From JBBBNV01 sp037137075 (GTDB lineage Bacteria; Bacillota; Bacilli; Paenibacillales; NBRC-103111): a stretch of 64,000 nt of DNA. Position 1 is the first letter of the stretch, and each line of letters begins with the position of its first letter. Both the position numbers and the translations under genes were made by a program. The stretch covers positions 1 through 64,000 of the forward strand of contig NZ_JBBBNV010000010.1 in NCBI RefSeq assembly GCF_037137075.1, read 5' to 3'. A model generated the notes under the pieces. That model made no database searches. It saw only the letters and a list, made by a program, of their open reading frames with translations, and was not told the DNA's origin. Below are positions 43,192 to 51,147 of this stretch, one piece after another.

Positions 43192-44412
43192 ATGACAGAC
43201 CGTGCTTACGCATTGTTTGAGGAACAGCAAAAAGCAAGAGGCATTGATTTGGATGCCGTGAAGGCCAAACTGAAAGCGCTTCGTATCGAGACACCATCCT
43301 GGGGCTATGGCGACTCGGGCACCCGGTTCAAGGTATTCCAAAAAACCGGTGTTCCCCGCAGCCCGTTCGAGAAGTTTGAAGATGCCGCACAGGTACATAA
43401 GGTGACCGGTGCGTGTCCTTCAGTCGCTATCCACATTCCGTGGGACAAAGTGGAAGACTACGGCAAGCTGAAGCAGCATGCGGAAGGCTTGGGATTGTCG
43501 ATCGGCGCGATTAACCCGAACTTGTTCCAGGAAGACGAGTATATGCTCGGCAGTGTGACCCATTCGGACAGCGCTGTACGCCGCAAAGCGACGGATCATC
43601 TGCTTGAGTGCGTGGATATCGCCAAAGCGACAGGGTCCAAGGATATCAGCCTCTGGTTTGCCGACGGCACCAACTATCCGGGTCAAGGCAGCATCCGCCA
43701 GCGGAAGCAGTGGATGTATGAATCGCTGGCGGAGATGTACAAAGCGATGACGCCGGAAATGCGGATGCTGATTGAATACAAATTTTTCGAGCCTGCGTTC
43801 TATCATACCGATCTGGCTGACTGGGGCATGGCGTTTAACTTGGCGAACAAGCTCGGGAAGCAGGCTCAGGTGCTTGTGGATACAGGCCACCATGCGCCGG
43901 GCACTAACGTTGAGCACATCGTTGCTTATCTGATTGACGAGCAAAAGCTGGGCGGTTTCCACTTCAACAGCCGCAAGTATGCAGATGACGATCTGATTGT
44001 CGGTTCGGTCAATCCATACGAGCTGTTCCTTATTTTCTACCAAATCATCGAAGCCGGACAAGATTCGCAGCAAGGCATTCGTGAAACAGTAAATAACATT
44101 GCTTATATGATTGACCAGTCGCATAATATCGAAGCCAAAATTCCAGCGATGATCCGTTCCATCCTCAATGTTCAAACCCAGTATGCTAAGGCGCTGCTTG
44201 TGGATCACGAAGAAGTGAAGCGCGCGCAGGAAGCGAGTGATGTGCTGGCTGCAGAGGATGCTGTCCGGAAGGCGTTTGAGTTTGATGTAACGCCGCTGCT
44301 GTATGCTGTACGTGAAGAGCTGGGCGTTCCTGTGGAGCCGATGAAGGCATATCTGCAAAGCGGCTACGGCCAAAGCATTCTTAGCCGCGGCAAGGGCGGT
44401 GCGAGCTGGTGA
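43192..44412 (+). CDS. rhaI: L-rhamnose isomerase (RhaI type)
   Basis: A 406-residue TIM-barrel isomerase that converts L-rhamnose to L-rhamnulose. PSWGYGDSGTRFKVFQ, AIHIPWDK, IEYKFFEPAFYHTDLADWG and VLVDTGHHAPGTNVEHIVAY contain the metal-binding acidic and His residues expected for the Pseudomonas stutzeri-like RhaI family rather than the E. coli RhaA family. ATG 43192 has AAAGGATGATC upstream. The stop overlaps the rhaB start by four bases (GTGA), giving translational coupling. Confidence 0.93.
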   Translation: MTDRAYALFEEQQKARGIDLDAVKAKLKALRIETPSWGYGDSGTRFKVFQKTGVPRSPFEKFEDAAQVHKVTGACPSVAIHIPWDKVEDYGKLKQHAEGLGLSIGAINPNLFQEDEYMLGSVTHSDSAVRRKATDHLLECVDIAKATGSKDISLWFADGTNYPGQGSIRQRKQWMYESLAEMYKAMTPEMRMLIEYKFFEPAFYHTDLADWGMAFNLANKLGKQAQVLVDTGHHAPGTNVEHIVAYLIDEQKLGGFHFNSRKYADDDLIVGSVNPYELFLIFYQIIEAGQDSQQGIRETVNNIAYMIDQSHNIEAKIPAMIRSILNVQTQYAKALLVDHEEVKRAQEASDVLAAEDAVRKAFEFDVTPLLYAVREELGVPVEPMKAYLQSGYGQSILSRGKGGASW

Positions 44413-45881
44413 GTGGAGGCGTTCTGGCATATGACCTCGGCGCGGGAAGCGGCCGGGCGGTCATTGGCCGCCTCACTGACGGCAAGCTGACTATCGAGGA
44501 AATTCACCGTTTTCCCAATGATCCCGTGCAGGTGGGCAGCCGGCTGCACTGGGACATTTTGCGGCTATATCATGAAATAAAGCAGGGACTTCTGAAGGCG
44601 AAGCATCAGGGCATTCAGCCGGACAGCCTGGCAATTGATTCTTGGGCGGTTGATTTCGGACTGATTGGAGCCAACGGCGAATTGCTGGGCAACCCGTACC
44701 ATTACCGGGATCATCATACCGACGGTGTGATGGATCAGGTGTGCGATTTGCTCGGAAAAGACTATTTGTTCTCCCGGACGGGACTCCAATTCCTGCCCTT
44801 CAATACCATTTATCAGCTGGTGGCGCTGAAGGAAGCAGGCTCGCCGCAGCTTGCGCAGGGCCAGCGGCTGCTGATGATTCCGGATTTGCTGCGGTATTTC
44901 CTGACAGGGGAAGCACACAGCGAGTTCACGAATGCCACCACCACCCAGCTGTACAATCCGCTGGAGGAGAGCTGGGATGCGGAGCTCATCGGCAAGCTTG
45001 ATTTGCCGTCACATTTGTTCGGCGATGTGCTGCAGCCCGGTCAGCCTGCGGGGCATTTGCAGCCATCGGTTCAGGAGGAGCTGGGGGTTGGTCCGATTCC
45101 GGTCCTGACCTGCGCAGAGCATGATACCGGCTCCGCCGTTGCGGCAGTTCCAGCCGTAGACTCGGATTTCGCTTATCTCAGCTGCGGAACCTGGTCCTTG
45201 ATGGGAACGGAATTAAACAAGCCGTTGTTGAGCCCGGAGGCGCTGTCTGCGAACTTCACGAATGAAGGCGGCGTGGACGGAACATACCGGTTTTTGAAAA
45301 ACATCATGGGGCTGTGGATTTTGCAGGAATGCCGTCGCACTTGGGAGAAGGAAGGGCAGCCGTATTCGTTCCCGGAGCTGATTGCGCTTGCCGAGGCGAG
45401 CGAACCGTTCGCATGCCTAATCGATCCCGACGACCCGCTGTTCCTGAATCCGGTTCATATGCCGCGTGCCATTCATGAATACTGCCAGCGCACCGGGCAA
45501 GAGGCGCCGGGTACGATCGGAGCTGTCGTGCGTTGCGTCATGGAAAGTCTTGCGTTAAAATATCGGTACGTATTGGAAAGTGTCGAATCGTTGTCAGGCA
45601 AACGCTTTGCCGGACTTCATATGGTCGGCGGGGGCATAAACAATAAGCTGCTGTGCCAATTTACAGCGAATGCGATTGCCAAGCCTGTTTGGGCCGGTCC
45701 TACAGAAGGCAGTGCGATCGGCAATGTCATTGTGCAGCTAATCGCGCTTGGACAAATTGCCAATCTCCGTGAAGCACGCGATATCGTGCGCCGCTCGTTC
45801 CCGATCGAAACATACGAAGCGCAGGATTCTACTGCATGGGAACGTGCGTACGGAACATTCGTACCGCTGATCGGACGATAA
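44409..45881 (+). CDS. rhaB: L-rhamnulokinase
   Basis: A 490-residue FGGY-family kinase that phosphorylates L-rhamnulose. The N-terminal phosphate-binding segment YDLGAGSGRAVIGRL, then SLAIDSWAVDFGLI and CAEHDTGSAVAAVP, and a C-terminal MVGGGINNKLLCQFTANA that binds nucleotide, are all typical. It starts at GTG 44409, overlapping rhaI. It is followed 30 bp later by the DeoR regulator gene of the same operon. Confidence 0.95.
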   Translation: MSGGVLAYDLGAGSGRAVIGRLTDGKLTIEEIHRFPNDPVQVGSRLHWDILRLYHEIKQGLLKAKHQGIQPDSLAIDSWAVDFGLIGANGELLGNPYHYRDHHTDGVMDQVCDLLGKDYLFSRTGLQFLPFNTIYQLVALKEAGSPQLAQGQRLLMIPDLLRYFLTGEAHSEFTNATTTQLYNPLEESWDAELIGKLDLPSHLFGDVLQPGQPAGHLQPSVQEELGVGPIPVLTCAEHDTGSAVAAVPAVDSDFAYLSCGTWSLMGTELNKPLLSPEALSANFTNEGGVDGTYRFLKNIMGLWILQECRRTWEKEGQPYSFPELIALAEASEPFACLIDPDDPLFLNPVHMPRAIHEYCQRTGQEAPGTIGAVVRCVMESLALKYRYVLESVESLSGKRFAGLHMVGGGINNKLLCQFTANAIAKPVWAGPTEGSAIGNVIVQLIALGQIANLREARDIVRRSFPIETYEAQDSTAWERAYGTFVPLIGR

Positions 45882-45911
45882 ATTTAAACGGTCGGAAAAG
45901 AGGGCGTGAGA

Positions 45912-46673
45912 ATGCTAGTAGCGGAAAGATATGAAAAAATCGTGCAGCTTGTCAATGAGCGGGGCAGTATCCGCGTATCCGAGCTTAGCGAGATTTGTGA
46001 GGTAACGGAGGAAACGATTCGCCGTGATCTGGACAAATTGGAGCAGGCCGGCAGGCTGAGACGCAGTCATGGAGGCGCGGTGAGCGTCAAGGAGCATCAA
46101 AATCCGGAGGTCCCGTTTTTCGAACGGGAGGTCACGAATATGGAGCAAAAGCGGCGGATTGCCCGTGAAGCTGTTAACCATATTTTTCCAAGGGATAAAA
46201 TTATACTGGATGCAAGCACCACCGCCTGGTACATGGCTTCAATGATTCCCGATATCCCGCTAACAGTTCTCACAAACTCGATTAAGGTTGCCCTTGAGCT
46301 TAGCAGTAAAGAAAAGGTGGAGGTTATCTCTACCGGCGGGATTTTGGCGCCGCGTTCCTTATCCTATGTAGGGCCTTTGGCGGAGCGGGCTTTGGAGCTA
46401 TATCATGTAAACAAAGCGTTTATATCCTGCAAGGGCATTCATTTGCAAAGGGGAATAAGCGAGTCAAATGAGCTTCAGGCCAGGGTCAAGCAGCAAATGA
46501 TTGGCCTGGCGGATGAAGCTTATATGCTGGCCGATTACAGCAAATTCGGTGTTTCCGCATTTGCGCATGTAGCCCGGTTATCCCGCATCAGCACCGTTGT
46601 TACAGACAGTGAAGCGCCGCAGGATCAAATTGAGCAACTGCGTGACATTCCTGTGAAGGTGATCCAGGTTTAA
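45912..46673 (+). CDS. rhaR: DeoR-family regulator of the rhamnose operon
   Basis: A 253-residue DeoR-type repressor. The HTH reads VSELSEICEVTEETIRRDLD followed by KLEQAGRLRRSHGGAV, the hallmark of the family. The C-terminal sugar-phosphate sensing domain includes DKIILDASTTAWYMA and VEVISTGGIL. Being the last gene of the rhamnose operon, it probably represses it until a rhamnose intermediate binds, as RhaR does in Bacillus. ATG 45912 has AGAGGGC seven bases upstream (a GTG six bases earlier is the alternative). A terminator follows. Confidence 0.9.
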   Translation: MLVAERYEKIVQLVNERGSIRVSELSEICEVTEETIRRDLDKLEQAGRLRRSHGGAVSVKEHQNPEVPFFEREVTNMEQKRRIAREAVNHIFPRDKIILDASTTAWYMASMIPDIPLTVLTNSIKVALELSSKEKVEVISTGGILAPRSLSYVGPLAERALELYHVNKAFISCKGIHLQRGISESNELQARVKQQMIGLADEAYMLADYSKFGVSAFAHVARLSRISTVVTDSEAPQDQIEQLRDIPVKVIQV

Positions 46674-46710
46674 TAATTTTATTGCCCGGGGAATAACCGG
46701 GGGTAAAATG

Positions 46711-46738
46711 AAGGGAAGGGAAATTCCTTCCCTTTTTT
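46711..46738 (+). terminator. Rho-independent terminator of the rhamnose operon
   Basis: AAGGGAAGG and CCTTCCCTT pair around a 6-nt loop, followed by TTTT. A smaller CCCGG/CCGGG hairpin lies just upstream. Confidence 0.9.
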
Positions 46739-46809
46739 ATTTTTCCACTATATGTAAAAATCATCTAAATTCAAGCGGATTACAAGGCATCATCCAAATT
46801 CAACTTATT

Positions 46810-46834
46810 TAGCCTGTCACATCCTGACAGGCTA
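46810..46834 (+). promoter_or_regulatory. Perfect 10-bp palindrome upstream of the AraC gene
   Basis: TAGCCTGTCA-CATCC-TGACAGGCTA. It has no T-run after it, so an operator or RNA hairpin is as likely as a terminator. Confidence 0.5.
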
Positions 46835-46902
46835 TTGGTTTAGGGAATGTTGTTTTTGAAGGAGGGGCCGCAGACGGGCCGAATGAAGTTAAATCCGGAT
46901 TA

Positions 46903-46961
46903 TTGAATGACATGCGAAAAGAGATAGAATGATTGACATATATGGACCATGCAGTGCATGG
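46903..46961 (+). promoter_or_regulatory. Candidate promoter and palindromic operator of the AraC/GH43 operon
   Basis: TTGAAT (46903-46908) and TAGAAT (46925-46930) are 16 bp apart. A perfect palindrome CCATGCAGTGCATGG (46947-46961) lies just after the predicted transcription start, where a bound protein would block transcription. Confidence 0.5.
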
Positions 46962-46999
46962 CCTTAGTAACGGGCATGTTGTCAAGGAGGTCCTAATTC

Positions 47000-49237
47000 A
47001 TGAAACCCATTTTGGCAAAAATGCTGGTTTTATGTCTGTTATGCGGTTTAATTTCCGTATGTGCGTTCGTTTCGGACTCGTATGCTCCAATTTTTGACAC
47101 ATCCCAGTCTCAATCATCTTCAAATCATTCTGTCGAACAGTTGAGGGCAACCCTGGATCAGTGGCTGCACAGCGTTGATTATTCCTTAAATCAGGTGCTG
47201 GCTTCGAATGAAGTGCGGCGGACCTGGGATCAGCCGCTATCGGCAGAGCAGTTTGAATTGGTCCGCCCTTTGCAGGAGCAGCTTGTATCGCTTCAGGATT
47301 TTGACGGGGGGATCAGCACGATCGAGATCGTCAATTTCGCGGAGGATTGGCTGGTCACGCCTACCAGTGTGGTCAGATGGAGCAGCTATGACGACCCGCT
47401 TGCGTACAGCGCAGATTTGAAAAATCCGGCCGCTTCTTCATGGACGATTGTTCGCCGCAGCGATACAGGACAGGGGCAGCCTGCGATATGCGGCTATGCG
47501 TTCAAGCTTGTTCGGAAGCTGCCGCTCGACGGCATTGCAGTCAAGGGATTGGCCAAGATTGAAATCCCCGCCTGCAGCATGGAACGATTGGCCTCGCTTA
47601 ACACACTGCTGAGCGACACGGTGATTATGGATACAAAGGAGCGCATCCTTCTTGCAGGAGACGGCTTTACGCTAAGTGACGCCGAAGCGGATCAGGCGAT
47701 TCTGGCAGCACGCGAAGCCGCCGGAACCGGCGGGGTGCTGACCGTTGGCGACCAGGGCTTGAAGCTCACTTATGACATCTCTGACGTAAGCGGCTGGCTC
47801 TTTTTTCAAAAAGCGCCTGCATCGGGTCTCTCCTTGATGTATACCGGCTGGGGGCTTGCTCTGGCCGCCGGACTTTCCGGATTGCTCCTGTTTCTTCGCA
47901 GAAAGCTGGTTTACAACGGGTATAAGCCGCTGGATCAGCTCAAGCGCAAGGAAGAGCAGGTGCTTCAGCTGCAAAAGACAAACCTGAGCCTGGAGCAGCA
48001 GATTACGAGCCAGCTGCCGCAAATGAGGCAGTATTTTACCCATACCCTTCTGCAGGGCGGAGTGAGCCGCGCCGGGCTGGAAAGCCAGCTGTCCGCTCTC
48101 GGCTATGAGGTGGACACGGGCGCCTATATTGTGCTGGCCTTGCAGCTCGATTCGCTCGAGCATACCCGGTTTTCTGCCCGTGATCAGGGCCTTTTGCTTT
48201 ATGCAATCAATAATATGGTGGAAGAGCTGGTCCCGTCGAGTGAGCGGTTTATGCCTATCGTTCTGGATCAGGTTCAGGTGACTGTCCTCGTTGGCGTGCC
48301 GGTCGGCAAGCAGGAGCAGCAGGAGTATGTGGCTGGCACCGTTTCTCTGATTCAGCATCAGATTCAGCATTATTTATCATTAAACGTGAGCCTTGGCGTA
48401 AGCAAGCTGTACCGGGATTTGGCCGAAGCAGGCGCAGCCTTCAAGGAGAGTATGGAGGCGCTCAAATACAAGACATGGTACGGTGAGAATTCAGTGATAC
48501 ATTTCGACATGCTGCACGGAAGCAAGGAGCTGTATTTCCCGGCTTCAAGCGGTCTGGAGAACGAGCTGTTTGAAGCGGTAAAAATTGCGGATATGGAGCG
48601 TGCGCAAACGATTCTCAAGCAGCTCATGAAGGACATTTACCACAGCGTTCCGAACCCGAATGTTATTGAAATCTCCATTGTCCGGCTGCTTCTGGAATTT
48701 ATGAATAAGCTTCAAGGGTGGGGCGTAAATGAAAATCCGCTCCAGGCAAGCCGGATGTCCCTGCTGCATCAGGTGCTCCATTTGCGATCTGCGGAGGAGG
48801 CGGAGGACTGGTTCCTTCGTATGCTGATTCAGCCGGCCGCCAGTGCAATCAATGAAGAGATGGGCCGAAAAAAGAGAAGCATCTCGGATCAGATTGTCGA
48901 TATTATTCGTAATGAATTCGACACGGAATTGTCGCTTGAACTGCTGGCAGGCCGGCTGCATTACAATTCCAACTATTTGAGCGGCATCTTCAATAAGGAA
49001 ATGAACATTACATTCAGCGAGTATTTGACGAAATATCGTCATCAAATGGCTCGCAAGTGGCTTGTCGAAACGGATTATTCTATTAAGGAAATCGCGGCCA
49101 GACTTCAGTATAACAATTCCCAAAACTTTATCCGTTCTTTCCGCAAGCTGCAGGGAATGACGCCTGGGGAATACCGGGTGAAATATACGACGACATCAAG
49201 TTATCAATTCACAGAAAAGGATGCGATTGAGAAATGA
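47000..49237 (+). CDS. Membrane-anchored AraC-family regulator 1
   Basis: A 745-residue one-component regulator. Membrane segments near residues 5-24 and 277-297 enclose an extracellular domain of about 250 residues. A cytoplasmic region follows, ending with an AraC double HTH at about 640-735: DTELSLELLAGRLHYNSNYL, SGIFNKEMNITFSEYLTKYR and IKEIAARLQYNNSQNFIRSF. This type is common in Paenibacillus beside glycan-utilisation genes, where it senses extracellular sugars or a binding protein. ATG 47000 has AAGGAGG upstream. The stop overlaps the following GH43 gene by four bases (ATGA), so both are co-expressed. Confidence 0.92.
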   Translation: MKPILAKMLVLCLLCGLISVCAFVSDSYAPIFDTSQSQSSSNHSVEQLRATLDQWLHSVDYSLNQVLASNEVRRTWDQPLSAEQFELVRPLQEQLVSLQDFDGGISTIEIVNFAEDWLVTPTSVVRWSSYDDPLAYSADLKNPAASSWTIVRRSDTGQGQPAICGYAFKLVRKLPLDGIAVKGLAKIEIPACSMERLASLNTLLSDTVIMDTKERILLAGDGFTLSDAEADQAILAAREAAGTGGVLTVGDQGLKLTYDISDVSGWLFFQKAPASGLSLMYTGWGLALAAGLSGLLLFLRRKLVYNGYKPLDQLKRKEEQVLQLQKTNLSLEQQITSQLPQMRQYFTHTLLQGGVSRAGLESQLSALGYEVDTGAYIVLALQLDSLEHTRFSARDQGLLLYAINNMVEELVPSSERFMPIVLDQVQVTVLVGVPVGKQEQQEYVAGTVSLIQHQIQHYLSLNVSLGVSKLYRDLAEAGAAFKESMEALKYKTWYGENSVIHFDMLHGSKELYFPASSGLENELFEAVKIADMERAQTILKQLMKDIYHSVPNPNVIEISIVRLLLEFMNKLQGWGVNENPLQASRMSLLHQVLHLRSAEEAEDWFLRMLIQPAASAINEEMGRKKRSISDQIVDIIRNEFDTELSLELLAGRLHYNSNYLSGIFNKEMNITFSEYLTKYRHQMARKWLVETDYSIKEIAARLQYNNSQNFIRSFRKLQGMTPGEYRVKYTTTSSYQFTEKDAIEK

Positions 49238-50793
49238 GCAGGGCAGGGAACAGCAACCCCGTTTGGGCTGCAGATATTGGCAGCGGAATGTACCAAAACC
49301 CGATATTGCACGCAGATTATTCCGATCCGGACGTTTGCCGCGTCGGTGATGATTTCTATATGGTAGCCTCCAGCTTTGCGCACATGCCTGGATTGCCGAT
49401 TCTGCACTCTACGGATCTGGTGAACTGGACCCTCATCAATCATGTCATAGCCAGGCTGGATTTACCTGGCTATGACCGACCGCGACACGGTGATGGGGTA
49501 TGGGCTCCAAGCATTCGTTTTCATGACGGGAAGTTCTGGGTTGTTTTCAGCACACCGGATGAAGGGATTTTTATGAGCACGGCGGTTGACCCGCATGGGG
49601 AATGGACACCGCTGCACCTGATCAAGGAAGCGAAGGGCTGGATTGATCCTTGCCCGTTCTGGGATGAAGATGGCCAGGCTTATCTGGTCCATGCTTTCGC
49701 CAGAAGCCGCTGCGGGATTAAGCACAGGCTCGTTCTGCACAAAATGTCCCCGGACGGCAAGCAATTGCTTGATGATGGCGTTCTGATATTCGATGGCGAG
49801 CAGGATCATCCGACGATGGAAGGTCCAAAAATGTATAAACGTAACGGGTATTACTATATTTTTGCTCCGGCGGGCGGTGTCGCCACGGGCTGGCAGACCA
49901 TTCTGCGATCCAAATCCATTTATGGCCCATATGAAGACAAAATTGTTCTGCACCAGGGGGATACACCGATAAATGGACCGCACCAAGGCGGCTGGGTGGA
50001 GCTGGATAACGGAGAGTCGTGGTTTGTCCATTTTCAAGACAAGGGTGCGTATGGACGTATCGTGCATCTCCAGCCTGTACAATGGATGGATGACTGGCCG
50101 GCGATGGGCGACCGGATTGTTGACGGCACAGGCGAGCCGGTGCTGAAATGGAAAAAACCGAAATCAGACCACGTCGCGCCGTTTGCTATTCCTGCCACCT
50201 CGGATGATTTCGATGAGCCGAAGCTGGGGCTGCAATGGCAGTGGCAGTCGAACCCGCAGCAAGCGTGGTACTCCCTGCAGGATCACCCGGGGCACATCCG
50301 GTTGTTCGCCGCGGGGCTGCCGGAAGGCGGGACAACACTGTATGATGCAGGCCAGCTGCTGATGCAGAAATTCCCGGCACTGGCGTTCAGCGCAACCGCG
50401 AAGCTGGAGTTCAAGCCGCAGCATGAAGCGGATCAGACGGGCCTCGTTATTTTTGGCTTAAATTATGCTTATACGGCTATCCGCAGGGATGCGCAGGGGC
50501 AGTGGAGCTTGAACTTTGTATGTGGAACCGAAAAGGACGGCAGCCGGGTAGAGGAAGTGACCGAAAGCCGTGCTATCCCGGAAGGTCCTGTATATTTGCA
50601 GGTTCATATTGCAGAAGGAGCCGTTTGCCGCTTCAGCTACAGCTTGAACGGGTCTGATTTTGAACGGATTGGCGCAGATTTCCAAGCCAAGGAAGGCCGC
50701 TGGGTTGGCGCCAAGGTCGGTATTTTCGCGGTTAATCCAGCTTCAGGCAGCTCCCAAGGCTATGTGGATGCAGATTGGTTTGTTGTGAAATAG
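49234..50793 (+). CDS. GH43 glycoside hydrolase (second copy, subfamily 12-like)
   Basis: A 519-residue enzyme. Catalytic motifs: NPILHADYSDPDVCRVGDDF (Asp base), GWIDPCPFWDEDGQAYLVHA (second Asp) and TMEGPKMYKRNGYYYIFAPA (Glu acid). A C-terminal concanavalin-like domain covers about 315-515. There is no signal peptide, so it acts in the cytoplasm on imported arabinose- or xylose-containing oligosaccharides. It differs clearly from the GH43 at 29.5 kb, so the two likely have different substrates. It is translationally coupled to the upstream AraC regulator and followed by a terminator. Confidence 0.92.
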   Translation: MSRAGNSNPVWAADIGSGMYQNPILHADYSDPDVCRVGDDFYMVASSFAHMPGLPILHSTDLVNWTLINHVIARLDLPGYDRPRHGDGVWAPSIRFHDGKFWVVFSTPDEGIFMSTAVDPHGEWTPLHLIKEAKGWIDPCPFWDEDGQAYLVHAFARSRCGIKHRLVLHKMSPDGKQLLDDGVLIFDGEQDHPTMEGPKMYKRNGYYYIFAPAGGVATGWQTILRSKSIYGPYEDKIVLHQGDTPINGPHQGGWVELDNGESWFVHFQDKGAYGRIVHLQPVQWMDDWPAMGDRIVDGTGEPVLKWKKPKSDHVAPFAIPATSDDFDEPKLGLQWQWQSNPQQAWYSLQDHPGHIRLFAAGLPEGGTTLYDAGQLLMQKFPALAFSATAKLEFKPQHEADQTGLVIFGLNYAYTAIRRDAQGQWSLNFVCGTEKDGSRVEEVTESRAIPEGPVYLQVHIAEGAVCRFSYSLNGSDFERIGADFQAKEGRWVGAKVGIFAVNPASGSSQGYVDADWFVVK

Positions 50794-50832
50794 GACGATT
50801 CAGGAATAAACTATAGCGGCAAGGTAACCTAA

Positions 50833-50873
50833 AAAGCGGTCTCGGATGGAACTTTCATCCGGGACTGCTTTTC
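50833..50873 (+). terminator. Rho-independent terminator of the AraC/GH43 operon
   Basis: AAAGCGGTC.CGGATG pairs with CATCCG.GAC.GCTTTT around a short loop. Bases 50874-51147 hold no gene. Confidence 0.85.
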
Positions 50874-51147
50874 TCACTGAGTCCCCCTTAATAGGGGCTT
50901 TTTCATCAGCGGATATAACGGGAGAAACGGTAAATTTCACCTGTGCGCTTAGTTATGAGCCTATAAGAAAGAAAACGCTCTCGAAATGGATTTGGCCCGA
51001 CGTCTTGTGTCCAAAAAAGTCATCCCGATAATCGTTGGATTGAAAAGATTTTATAAAAACTAGAAACTGATTCAATAATGTTATAAACTAGTGATGGTTG
51101 TCTGTTGAACTTTTGACAAATCAGAGCTAAAGGGAGGAGACTTGAAC

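Noticed and set aside
50970..50983. Possible cre site upstream of AraC regulator 2
   Set aside because: About three mismatches to the consensus and no clear promoter nearby.
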